Source: UBA10161 sp964581105
Lineage (GTDB): Archaea > Micrarchaeota > Micrarchaeia > Anstonellales > Anstonellaceae
Assembly: GCA_964581105.1 (NCBI GenBank)
Contig: CAZOMB010000008.1
Span: 1 to 48,972, forward strand
DNA length: 48,972 nt
Direction of reading: 5' to 3'
Both the position numbers and the translations under genes were made by a program. Below, piece after piece: positions 25,132-31,989 of this stretch; position 1 is the stretch's first letter, and every line of letters begins with the position of its first letter. The notes beneath the pieces are model-generated. The model saw only the letters and a list, made by a program, of their open reading frames with translations, ran no database searches and was not told the origin of the DNA.

Positions 25132-26556
25132 TTGAAGAAAATAAGTGATGCTATCTGGGAGATGGAAAAAGAGGGCAAAATGAATGTCCCTGCAAGGATA
25201 TTTGCAACAGAAAAAGTTCTAAAGTCAATGGAGCTTGGAAGGACTTTTGGCCAGCTGAAAAATGTTGCCACATTGCCAGGGATTGTGAAAAGCGCGTGCT
25301 TAATGCCTGATGGCCATGAAGGCTATGGCTTTCCTATTGGCGGGGTTGCTGCTTTTGGAATGGAGGATGGAGTTATCTCGCCTGGCGGAGTTGGCTATGA
25401 TATAAATTGCGGCGTCAGGCTGATTTGTACTAGTTTGAAAAAAGAGGAAGTTACACCAAAATTAAAGCAATTAATCAGCCTTCTTTTCAAGAATGTGCCA
25501 TCAGGGGTAGGCGCAAAAGGAAGGCTAAGGCTTGAAAGGCCTGAGCTTGAAAGGGCGATTACTGAGGGCATAGACTGGGCAGTTGAAAAAGGCTATGGAA
25601 CTGAAAAGGACAAGGAAAGGACAGAGGAATATGGCAGGATTGAAGGGGCTGATCCTTCTGCTGTCAGCGACAAGGCAAAAAAAAGAGGGTTGCCGCAGTT
25701 TGGCACAGTCGGGGCTGGAAACCATTTTGTTGAAATACAGGAAATAAAGGAGATAATGCTTCCCGAAGTTGCGGAAAAGTTTGGCCTGGTAAAGGGAAAT
25801 GTTGCTGTAATGATACACTGCGGCTCAAGGGGGTTTGGCCATCAGGTGTGCGATGACTCTTTAAGGGAAATGCTTGCAGCCTCAAGAAAATACAATATAG
25901 CATTGCCTGACCCAGAGCTTTGCTGCGCCCCTATAAACTCTCCAGAGGCGCAAAAGTACATAAAGGGAATGAGGTGCGCAATAAATTATGCATTTTGCAA
26001 CAGGCACATAATGATGCATTGGGTAAGGGAAACATTTGACGAGGTTTTTGGCAAGGGAACTAGTGAGAGCATGCCCTTGCTTTATGATGTATGCCATAAT
26101 ATTGCAAAGTTTGAAGAGCATGATGTTGATGGGAAAAAACAGATGCTTTGCGTTCACAGGAAAGGCGCAACCAGGGCATTTGCCCCAGGAAGAGCTGAGC
26201 TTCCCCCCTTGTACAGGGAAACAGGCCAGCCAGTGCTCATACCTGGAAGCATGGGAACATCTTCTTATGTATTGGCAGGAAGGCAGGGTGCAATGGAAAA
26301 TACCTTTGGCTCTTCATGCCATGGGGCTGGAAGGGCAATGAGCCGCTCAAAGGCAAGAAGGACATGGACTGGGCAGCAGATTTATGGCAACCTTGCCTCA
26401 AGGGGAATTGTTGTAAAGGCAACTGAAGGTGGGTTGCTTGCTGAAGAAGCCCCTGGCGCATACAAGGATGTTGATGATGTTGTAGCATCTGTAAAGCAGG
26501 CAGGCATTTCTGACATTGTAGCAAAGCTTGTGCCAATGGGAGTTGTAAAGGGCTGA
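25132..26556 (+). CDS. rtcB: tRNA-splicing ligase RtcB
   Basis: GTP- and Mn-dependent RNA ligase that joins 2',3'-cyclic phosphate and 5'-OH ends, sealing tRNA exons after intron removal. The 474 residues align along their length with archaeal RtcB. Metal ligands are D90 and C93 (YDINCGVRL), H198 (GAGNHF), H229 (MIHCGSRG) and H322 (CHNIAKFEEHDVDGK). H397 in CHGAGR is the histidine that is guanylylated. The start is TTG, supported by GGGTGG 4-9 nt upstream and because the encoded MKKISDAIWEMEKEGKMNVP matches the normal family N-terminus; ATG 25162 would remove part of it. A separate promoter lies upstream. Archease is not in the window. Confidence 0.96.
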   Translation: MKKISDAIWEMEKEGKMNVPARIFATEKVLKSMELGRTFGQLKNVATLPGIVKSACLMPDGHEGYGFPIGGVAAFGMEDGVISPGGVGYDINCGVRLICTSLKKEEVTPKLKQLISLLFKNVPSGVGAKGRLRLERPELERAITEGIDWAVEKGYGTEKDKERTEEYGRIEGADPSAVSDKAKKRGLPQFGTVGAGNHFVEIQEIKEIMLPEVAEKFGLVKGNVAVMIHCGSRGFGHQVCDDSLREMLAASRKYNIALPDPELCCAPINSPEAQKYIKGMRCAINYAFCNRHIMMHWVRETFDEVFGKGTSESMPLLYDVCHNIAKFEEHDVDGKKQMLCVHRKGATRAFAPGRAELPPLYRETGQPVLIPGSMGTSSYVLAGRQGAMENTFGSSCHGAGRAMSRSKARRTWTGQQIYGNLASRGIVVKATEGGLLAEEAPGAYKDVDDVVASVKQAGISDIVAKLVPMGVVKG

Positions 26557-26594
26557 AGAGAAAGTTAATAAACATCAAAGAGTAAAAACTTCTC

Positions 26595-27482
26595 ATGCCA
26601 AGGGCGACCGGAACAGCTGAGACATGCAAAAAAAAGCTTTCAGGCCTTGAGAAGGAAACAGGCAATGCGCTTGACCAGTTCATTGAAACAGCTGAGTCTG
26701 CAAGGGACTTTTACGCTTCAATGGAAAAAATAGAATCAAGCATAGCTTCTGCCCAAAAGCTCCAGGCAGCAGAAAGCGACTTAGAGCTTAATGAGGCTGT
26801 TGTGATTGCAGACAGGCTGGGAGATGAGCTTTTAACTGCAGAAAAGCTTGCCCAGGGAGCAGCGCTTTCCAAATCACAGGATAATTGGGCAGCTGAATTT
26901 GAAAAATTAAGAAACTCTCTTTTCAGGATGGAATCCCAAGTTGAGAGGATGAAAGGTGGCTCTGTGCTTGACACAAGAAACCTGGCAATTTGCTTTAGGA
27001 AAGATGCAAAGGCATGTGAAAAAAGGGTTTTAAGCCTGAAAAAGGTGCTCTCATCAAAAAGGAATTTTGCCCATGCAAGGGTAAGGCTTGCAAAAAGAAG
27101 GGTCGCAAAACTCAAGGCAAGCGTTGGAAAGGTTTTCTCAAAAATCACGAAAAAAAGGCTGAAAAAGAAAATTGCAAGGGCAAAGGATGAGATTTCTTCA
27201 TTCATGAAAAATGGCAGGAGCGGAAGGATTTTCATTGACCACAAGCACCTTACGTTAAGCTCAAAAGAAACTGTGAGCAGGATCCCGATGACCCAGGCAG
27301 TTTTCTTTGCGCTTGAGGAAATGGCGCCTGTTGAAAAGTCCCTCCCAAAGCTTGGAAGAAAGGGAACTTGCATTGTAGGAAGGTTTGAGCAAAAGAACAA
27401 GGGCATTGATGTAAAAGTGGGGGAAAGAAGCATTGCAGGCGACTCAATAATTTACAGGCAAGTGCCAGTGGCTGGAAAGTAA
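26595..27482 (+). CDS. Hypothetical coiled-coil protein
   Basis: A 295-residue protein I do not recognise. Residues about 5-210 are helical with heptad-like spacing (LEKETGNALDQFIETAESA, KIESSIASAQKLQAAES, LRNSLFRMESQVERMK). They end in a very basic helix (RLAKRRVAKLKASVGKVF, then KKRLKKKIARAKDEI). The last 85 residues look globular and beta-rich (FIDHKHLTLSSKETVSRI, KGIDVKVGERSIAGDSIIY). The basic middle could bind nucleic acid; this is inference. ATG 26595 follows an AT-rich TTAATAAAC box by about 25 nt, so the transcript may be leaderless. It sits between rtcB and the eL15 operon, both RNA-related, which weakly hints at an RNA role. Confidence 0.6.
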   Translation: MPRATGTAETCKKKLSGLEKETGNALDQFIETAESARDFYASMEKIESSIASAQKLQAAESDLELNEAVVIADRLGDELLTAEKLAQGAALSKSQDNWAAEFEKLRNSLFRMESQVERMKGGSVLDTRNLAICFRKDAKACEKRVLSLKKVLSSKRNFAHARVRLAKRRVAKLKASVGKVFSKITKKRLKKKIARAKDEISSFMKNGRSGRIFIDHKHLTLSSKETVSRIPMTQAVFFALEEMAPVEKSLPKLGRKGTCIVGRFEQKNKGIDVKVGERSIAGDSIIYRQVPVAGK

Positions 27483-27498
27483 CAAGGCAAACAGCAAG

Positions 27499-27609
27499 CT
27501 TATTATAGGTTTTGAAGCTAAGTCAAGCGCCCGAATGTGCGGTTCGTCACGCGAATGGGCATGCGATGCAAAAAAGCGCATCACAAAACAAATAGCAACG
27601 GTGGTTTGA
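27499..27609 (+). promoter_or_regulatory. Promoter and folded leader of the eL15 operon
   Basis: CTTATTATAGG (27499-27509) is a TATA-like box predicting a leader of about 80 nt. The leader can form GATGC/GCATC (27565-27569 with 27578-27582) and a weaker stem GCCC/GGGC (27529-27532 with 27557-27560) enclosing GTG/CAC. GGTGG sits just before the ATG. Confidence 0.35.
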
Positions 27610-28095
27610 ATGGGAATTTACAAGTACATAAAAAAGGCTTTTGAAAAGCATTACAGGGAAAGGAGCATTGTCTACAGGAAAAGGATAACTTCTTGGAGAA
27701 AGCTGGGCACAGTTGCAAGGATAAAAAGGCCCACAAACCTGGCGCGCGCAAGAATGCTTGGCTATAAGGCAAAGCAGGGCTATTTTTTGGCACGGGTTGC
27801 TGTTGGCAGGGGGCAGAGGAAAAGGCCAAAGCCCTCAGGAGGGAGAAAGCCTGCAAAAAACATTGCTTACCTTGCCCCAGGAAAATCACTTCAGAGGATT
27901 GCTGAGGAAAAGGCTGCAAGAAAATACAGGAACCTTGAGATTGCAAACTCTTATTTTGTAGGCGAGGATGGCAGGAAAAAATACTTTGAAGTGATAATGA
28001 TTGACAGGCAAATGGTTCCAAACGCGCCAAAAGGAAGGGCATTTAGGGGAATCACTTCTGCAGGCAGAAAAGGAAGAATGACAATTCACCGTTGA
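27610..28095 (+). CDS. rpl15e: 50S ribosomal protein L15e (eL15)
   Basis: Basic large-subunit ribosomal protein found in archaea and eukaryotes. The N-terminus MGIYKYIKKAFEKHYRER, the motif RARMLGYKAKQGYFLARVAV, the basic GRGQRKRPKPSGGRKPAK and YFEVIMIDRQMVPNAPKGRA are characteristic. It has 161 residues against roughly 190-205 in most archaea: the C-terminal basic extension is missing, and the protein ends soon after the RGITSAGRKGR segment. The frame is clean, so this looks like genuine shortening, common in reduced archaeal genomes. GGTGG precedes the ATG. It leads an operon with two RNase P protein genes, each 4 nt after the previous one, an arrangement seen in other archaea. Confidence 0.95.
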   Translation: MGIYKYIKKAFEKHYRERSIVYRKRITSWRKLGTVARIKRPTNLARARMLGYKAKQGYFLARVAVGRGQRKRPKPSGGRKPAKNIAYLAPGKSLQRIAEEKAARKYRNLEIANSYFVGEDGRKKYFEVIMIDRQMVPNAPKGRAFRGITSAGRKGRMTIHR

Positions 28096-28099
28096 TAAG

Positions 28100-28558
28100 A
28101 TGCTTGACATTGTCCTTGGGAAAAATTTTGCAAAGCAAAGAGGAATAAGTAAAATAGCCTGCGCCTCGCTCCTCAAAAACTTGAAAGAACCAAAAGGGAA
28201 AAAAGAGGCAATGGAAATTTGCAGGCTGAAAAATGTGCTTCTTCATTTTCCATGCTATGAATTCAACGGCGGAATCTGCACAGGAATCAAAAAAAGCAAT
28301 GGGGCTGCCGTATTCTCCTTTTCTGATATACTTCATGAGCAGGGCTTCAGGAGAGGAATTTTGATTTCAAAAATGAGGCTTGCAATTGCAGAGTGCAGGA
28401 GGCTAAAGGCAGGCTTTGTTGTCTGCAGCCTGGCAAAGAAAAAATCAGAGCAAAGAAATGCGCGCGAGCTTTGTGCGTTTATGAGAGTGCTTGGCATGAG
28501 CCAGCATGAGATTGTTCATTCCTGCGCTTTGCTTGAAAGGCTGGCAGGAAAAAAGTGA
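28100..28558 (+). CDS. rnp3: RNase P protein component 3 (Rpp30), shortened
   Basis: Protein subunit of archaeal RNase P, which trims the 5' leader of pre-tRNA together with an RNA subunit and Pop5. Identification rests on the C-terminal half: AAVFSFSDILHEQGFRRGIL, ISKMRLAIAECRRLKAGFVV, NARELCAFMRVLGMSQHEI follows the end of the TIM-barrel in archaeal Rpp30. Gene order (eL15, Rpp30, Pop5) agrees. With 152 residues it lacks about 60-70 N-terminal residues of the usual 210 or more, so the barrel would be incomplete; there is no upstream open frame to supply them because eL15 ends 4 nt before. It may be a reduced version relying on RNA or partners. Confidence 0.75.
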   Translation: MLDIVLGKNFAKQRGISKIACASLLKNLKEPKGKKEAMEICRLKNVLLHFPCYEFNGGICTGIKKSNGAAVFSFSDILHEQGFRRGILISKMRLAIAECRRLKAGFVVCSLAKKKSEQRNARELCAFMRVLGMSQHEIVHSCALLERLAGKK

Positions 28559-28562
28559 TAAT

Positions 28563-28874
28563 ATGTTCCCTTCAAAAAGATTCAAGAAACGGTATGTGTC
28601 TTTTTTCCTAACCTGCGATGCAAAGCCTCTGAAAGCTATGGATGCAAAAGAGTGCATACACAATCATTTCCTTTGCTTTTTCGGCGAGCTTGGTGTCTCA
28701 TCGCTTGCATTCAAATTAATAAGGTATGATGAAAAAACAGGCAAGGGAATTTTGAGGTGTGAGAGAAAAAAAGTCGATGAAACGATTTTTTGCATGGCCT
28801 GCATGGGCAATTGGGACAAAAAGCAATGCAGGCTTGAGCCTGTTTCAACCTCTGGGAGCATTAAGCGGGCATGA
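28563..28874 (+). CDS. rnp2: RNase P protein component 2 (Pop5)
   Basis: Small subunit of RNase P that pairs with Rpp30 and helps the RNA catalyse pre-tRNA 5' cleavage. At 103 residues it fits the family: KRYVSFFLTCD at the first strand, the helix KECIHNHFLCFFGELG, then FKLIRYDEKTGKGILRCERK, the most conserved Pop5 segment. ATG 28563 is chosen, 4 nt after the rnp3 stop. Nineteen further in-frame codons upstream overlap rnp3 and are not family-like. Last gene of the eL15 operon, followed by a T-rich terminator. Confidence 0.82.
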   Translation: MFPSKRFKKRYVSFFLTCDAKPLKAMDAKECIHNHFLCFFGELGVSSLAFKLIRYDEKTGKGILRCERKKVDETIFCMACMGNWDKKQCRLEPVSTSGSIKRA

Positions 28875-28934
28875 TTTTCTTATTTTTTCTTTTTTTGGAA
28901 GAAAAAATTCCAAAATTTAAGATTTTATTTTTTA
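28875..28934 (+). terminator. T-rich terminator with hairpin after the RNase P operon
   Basis: Directly after the rnp2 stop come long T runs. The perfect stem TTTTGGAA/TTCCAAAA (28893-28900 with 28908-28915) is followed by ATTTTATTTTTTA. Both archaeal U-tract termination and a hairpin-assisted stop would fit. Confidence 0.55.
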
Positions 28935-28949
28935 CGTCGGAGAAAATTT

Positions 28950-29005
28950 TAAGAAAGCTATAAGCGGTCCGAAATGCCTGAAAACAGGCATTAGAGCTTC
29001 GTTTT
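28950..29005 (+). ncRNA. Candidate small structured RNA or processing hairpin
   Basis: A perfect 8-bp stem AATGCCTG/CAGGCATT with an AAAA loop (28973-28992) is nested inside AAGCT/AGCTT (28955-28959 with 28995-28999), in otherwise AT-rich DNA. No box C/D or H/ACA set is complete. A small RNA is possible but unproven. Apart from this, the mini-ORF below and the speD promoter, I see nothing in 28935-29172. Confidence 0.25.
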
Positions 29006-29023
29006 AAGAAAAAGAGAGGAAAA

Positions 29024-29098
29024 ATGAGGAAAACTAAGCTAAAACGGCTATTAGTGAACCTAATTGGGAGAAAAGAGTTAATAGGGCTCTCTTTTTAG
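29024..29098 (+). CDS. Possible 24-codon mini-ORF
   Basis: An ATG preceded by GAGAGGA 4 nt upstream opens a frame encoding MRKTKLKRLLVNLIGRKE plus six residues before TAG. The peptide is basic, then hydrophobic. It lies in the long gap between rnp2 and speD. No homology is known to me; it may be chance. Confidence 0.2.
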   Translation: MRKTKLKRLLVNLIGRKELIGLSF

Positions 29099-29161
29099 AG
29101 AAAAATCATTATGCAGCTTTGTTTATGGCAAAAAAGGATTAAAATGGAGTTTTTTTTCAAA

Positions 29162-29228
29162 TTTCCGGAAAAGTTTATAAATGTTCTAACTGGTGAATAT
29201 AAACGCTTCCCCTTGCGGGAAGAGGAGG
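29162..29228 (+). promoter_or_regulatory. speD promoter, palindrome, 5' hairpin and ribosome binding site
   Basis: GTTTATAAATG (29173-29183) is a strong TATA-like box, directly preceded by the palindrome TTTCCGGAAA (29162-29171) in the BRE/operator position. The predicted transcript begins near 29203 with a hairpin CTTCCC/GGGAAG (29206-29211 with 29217-29222), followed at once by GGAGG (29224-29228). Confidence 0.5.
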
Positions 29229-29232
29229 GAAA

Positions 29233-29676
29233 GTGAAAATGTTTGGACCGCATCTGACCATGGACATGTATGGGTGCAGCAAAAAGAAGCTGAAAGACGT
29301 TAATTTTGTTTACAATTTTTTGAGTGAGTTGCCTGAGCTTATTGGCATGACCAAAATCATGCCCCCGTATACTTTTTCGTATTCCGGGCTAAAGCCAGAG
29401 GACTGGGGAGTTTCAGGAATAGTGCTCATTGCAGAGTCGCATATCAGCATACACACTTTCCCTGACAAGAATTATGCCTCTTTTGACATATTCTCATGCA
29501 AGGACTTTGACCCTGAGCCTGCAGCAGATATTGTTGCAAGCAAGTTTGAGACAAAGACATATGAGAAAAACTTTCTTATGAGGGGAAGGCACTTTCCAAG
29601 GGACATAGGAAGAATTGAGCAGACAGTAAAGCTTGGAAGGCAAAGGGAAAGAGTAAAAGCATCAGATGACCTTTGA
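29233..29676 (+). CDS. speD: S-adenosylmethionine decarboxylase proenzyme (SpeD family)
   Basis: Pyruvoyl-dependent decarboxylase of the prokaryotic class; supplies decarboxylated S-adenosylmethionine for polyamine (spermidine-type) synthesis. The self-cleavage site is ESHISIHTFP, with cleavage between E68 and S69, S69 becoming the pyruvoyl group; H74 and C89 are the expected processing and catalytic residues. At 147 residues it is slightly longer than the bacterial type. In some archaea a close homologue is an arginine decarboxylase, which cannot be excluded by eye. GTG 29233 is 4 nt from GGAGG, while ATG 29239 is 10 nt away; both are possible starts. The next gene on the right is convergent and overlaps its 3' end by 15 nt. 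Confidence 0.9.
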   Translation: MKMFGPHLTMDMYGCSKKKLKDVNFVYNFLSELPELIGMTKIMPPYTFSYSGLKPEDWGVSGIVLIAESHISIHTFPDKNYASFDIFSCKDFDPEPAADIVASKFETKTYEKNFLMRGRHFPRDIGRIEQTVKLGRQRERVKASDDL

Positions 29677-31914
29677 GATTATGCTTGGCCTTCCTGGGCA
29701 GTCGCTGTCGCAAACCTCAACAGCATCCAAAAAGCGGCTCATTATCTGTGCACCATATTCATTGTTAGGGCCGTCCTTGTTTGGCGGGTAAGTTTTCTTA
29801 AGGTATTCTATGTAGTTTTGCTCCCCATCGCAGTCGCTGTTTTTGTCCCGCTCATAAACAAAAGTGTTGAGAACTCCTTTTTGCAAGCCTTGGCCTGCCC
29901 CATAGTAAGCATTTGATGCAAGGTAATATACTGTCCAACCTCTTTCCTTGTCATCCAGCCCGTCAGTGCACTTGCTAAGCTCAGCCCAATTGTTTGCAAC
30001 AAATACTTCTGCCCTGTCAAGAGCTTCCCTAAGCTTGTTTATTCCGCAGCAGACGCTCATTGAAGGGTCAAACGGATAATAGCTTGTTCCGCCGCAGTCC
30101 CTTGTGAACTCATTGACTTCTCCGGGAAGCTCAATGCACTGTGCAACTCCAAATGCACAAGGCTTTTTGCCAGAAGGGCACTTGAAATTCCTTGGGCAGT
30201 CAGGTGGGTTTCCTGCCATGGCACAGATTTCTGCCATTGAATAGTAAGGCGCATGGTTTGGGTCTGGGCCTTTGTAAACATTGCATTTTTTTGAAGTCAC
30301 AGGGTTTTTGCATGAAACTGCATATTGCTTGAAATTGCTCTCCTGCTCAAGCATTGCCCTGAAATAAGTTGCGCTCACATCCTCATCATCAGCCTTTTCC
30401 TCTATTGTTGGGTAAAGCTCGCAATGGTCAGCAATTCCATTTCCGTCACTGTCCCTGCTGCTGAAATGGTTGCCAGTATTGTCAAACACATCCTGCCTGT
30501 GCATGGGAAATTCTGATGGGCAGACTTCGCCGCAGTTCAGCTTTTTTTCCTTGTCAATTGGCTTGACCTCATCAGTTTTCAAGCCTTGCTGCGTGTTCAT
30601 CTCATATGATATTGCATTTGACATCTTGTTTGTCTGCATAAAGTCGCATGACTGCCCAAAGCCGTTTGTTGAATAAACCAGTGGGTTTCTGAATTCCTCT
30701 ACTCCATAATACTGGCAAAGGTGTGACCAGGTATTTAGCTCAGGGTGCTTTTGCGTGCCGTCAGCATTGAACAAGCCAAAGTTGCAGCCCTGCACATCAG
30801 GATCGCATGGGAGAGGGCCTGTGCCGTCAACAAACTCATAAAAGCTCATTGCTATTATTCCTGAGCTTGCAAAAGACTGTGTCAGCGCGAACATTGTCTG
30901 GTAAAAATTGTGGACTTTTTCAGCGCTCCACTCGCATGTGCCGGCTATGTTATTCCCCTCGCTCGCGCCTACATAAAGAATGATTGTGGGCTTATGGTAA
31001 TTTTTAAGTATGTCTCTTGAGAATTTTATATTTTCATACAGTATTTTGTCTTGGTTGCATGTTTCATAGTCATTTGCCCGAAAGCCAAAGCCAATTATGT
31101 CAACCTTGTCATAATATGTCATGTCCCAGTTTGGAGGAATGCCAAGTATTTGCTCAAGTGCGTGCATATCGTTGCTTTTCACTGCAAGGACAGTAAGGCA
31201 CTTGTCGCACTTGTCAAGCTCAATTATCTGCTGCTTTACCAATTCTATGTTTGCAGGGTCTGAGCTGTCAAAGTCAACCTCTGTTGTAATCAATGCAGGC
31301 CCGACACCTGATGCAGAGAATGGCCATACCTGGTCATATTGGTCAAATGCCTGGGCAATCTCCCCTGTCCTGTAAGGGTCTATTGCAGTGCTTCCAGTAT
31401 AATACATAAAAACAGGCAAAATGTTCCTTTCAAGCCAGCATTTTGCCCGGCTGGGAAGAGGGACCCTTGGCGGGAAATTGTCCCCCTTCATCCATTTTGT
31501 TGCAAGCTGCAAAGAGTATTCGCAGTAAAGGTTTGCACTGTCTGTTGAAACAAATGAAGGACCTTGCCCGAGCATAAAAGTCCGTGAATGTATGTCACTG
31601 TCCTTTTCAAGCTCAGTTAAATAGGTTTCCATATTGCAACTCTCAAACCTGCAGTTGCCTGCCCCAAGGTTTGCGTCAAACCAGTCATCAATAAATTTAG
31701 CCAGTTCTGTTACCCAATTGCCCCTTCCCTCGCAGTACATGCAAGTGCATGGCTCTCCCCCTGGAACCTCCTCGCAAACATAGTCTGCAGGGTCTGAATA
31801 CTTTGGAACTGTTATGTCATGCTGGCCAAGCTTCTCTTCAGGGCTTAATGGAAGCGCGCAGCCTGCTGTGAAGAATGCCAAAAAGATAAATGCTGCCACC
31901 AGCCATTTTTTCAT
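29662..31914 (-). CDS. Cys-rich lipoprotein with glycosidase-like region and lytic-transglycosylase-like domain
   Basis: A 750-residue exported lipoprotein. Signal MKKWLVAAFIFLAFFTAGC puts the lipidated Cys at residue 19. Residues about 60-420 look like an alpha/beta barrel of glycoside-hydrolase type (ending IIAMSFYEFVDGTG...GLFNADGTQKHPELNTW). A calcium-binding-type loop DSDGNGIADHCE lies near 488-499. From about 515 there is a lysozyme/SLT-like domain: FRAMLEQESNFKQYAVSC with E525 at the catalytic place, CAFGVAQCIELPGEV, and a final helix pair. More than 25 Cys suggest disulfides outside the cell. It follows the giant membrane protein by 75 nt, has its own TATA-like box, and in a transfer-machine setting recalls VirB1-type wall-opening enzymes. 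Archaea lack murein, so the substrate is unclear. ATG 31914 is preferred because GGGTG lies 5 nt upstream. Confidence 0.7.
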   Translation of the reverse strand: MKKWLVAAFIFLAFFTAGCALPLSPEEKLGQHDITVPKYSDPADYVCEEVPGGEPCTCMYCEGRGNWVTELAKFIDDWFDANLGAGNCRFESCNMETYLTELEKDSDIHSRTFMLGQGPSFVSTDSANLYCEYSLQLATKWMKGDNFPPRVPLPSRAKCWLERNILPVFMYYTGSTAIDPYRTGEIAQAFDQYDQVWPFSASGVGPALITTEVDFDSSDPANIELVKQQIIELDKCDKCLTVLAVKSNDMHALEQILGIPPNWDMTYYDKVDIIGFGFRANDYETCNQDKILYENIKFSRDILKNYHKPTIILYVGASEGNNIAGTCEWSAEKVHNFYQTMFALTQSFASSGIIAMSFYEFVDGTGPLPCDPDVQGCNFGLFNADGTQKHPELNTWSHLCQYYGVEEFRNPLVYSTNGFGQSCDFMQTNKMSNAISYEMNTQQGLKTDEVKPIDKEKKLNCGEVCPSEFPMHRQDVFDNTGNHFSSRDSDGNGIADHCELYPTIEEKADDEDVSATYFRAMLEQESNFKQYAVSCKNPVTSKKCNVYKGPDPNHAPYYSMAEICAMAGNPPDCPRNFKCPSGKKPCAFGVAQCIELPGEVNEFTRDCGGTSYYPFDPSMSVCCGINKLREALDRAEVFVANNWAELSKCTDGLDDKERGWTVYYLASNAYYGAGQGLQKGVLNTFVYERDKNSDCDGEQNYIEYLKKTYPPNKDGPNNEYGAQIMSRFLDAVEVCDSDCPGRPSIISKVI

Positions 31915-31956
31915 TTGCACACCCAACATAAAATCAAATTCCAATTGGCCCTTGCC

Positions 31957-31967
31957 AAATTATAATG
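31957..31967 (-). promoter_or_regulatory. TATA-like box of the lipoprotein gene
   Basis: CATTATAATTT on the minus strand predicts transcription from about 31936, with GGGTG in the short leader. Confidence 0.4.
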
Positions 31968-31989
31968 CATGGCAGGATTTTTAGGCTTT

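Noticed and set aside
27521..27609. Box C/D or H/ACA guide RNA before eL15
   Set aside because: No complete box set; only short stems are found, so it is described merely as a leader.
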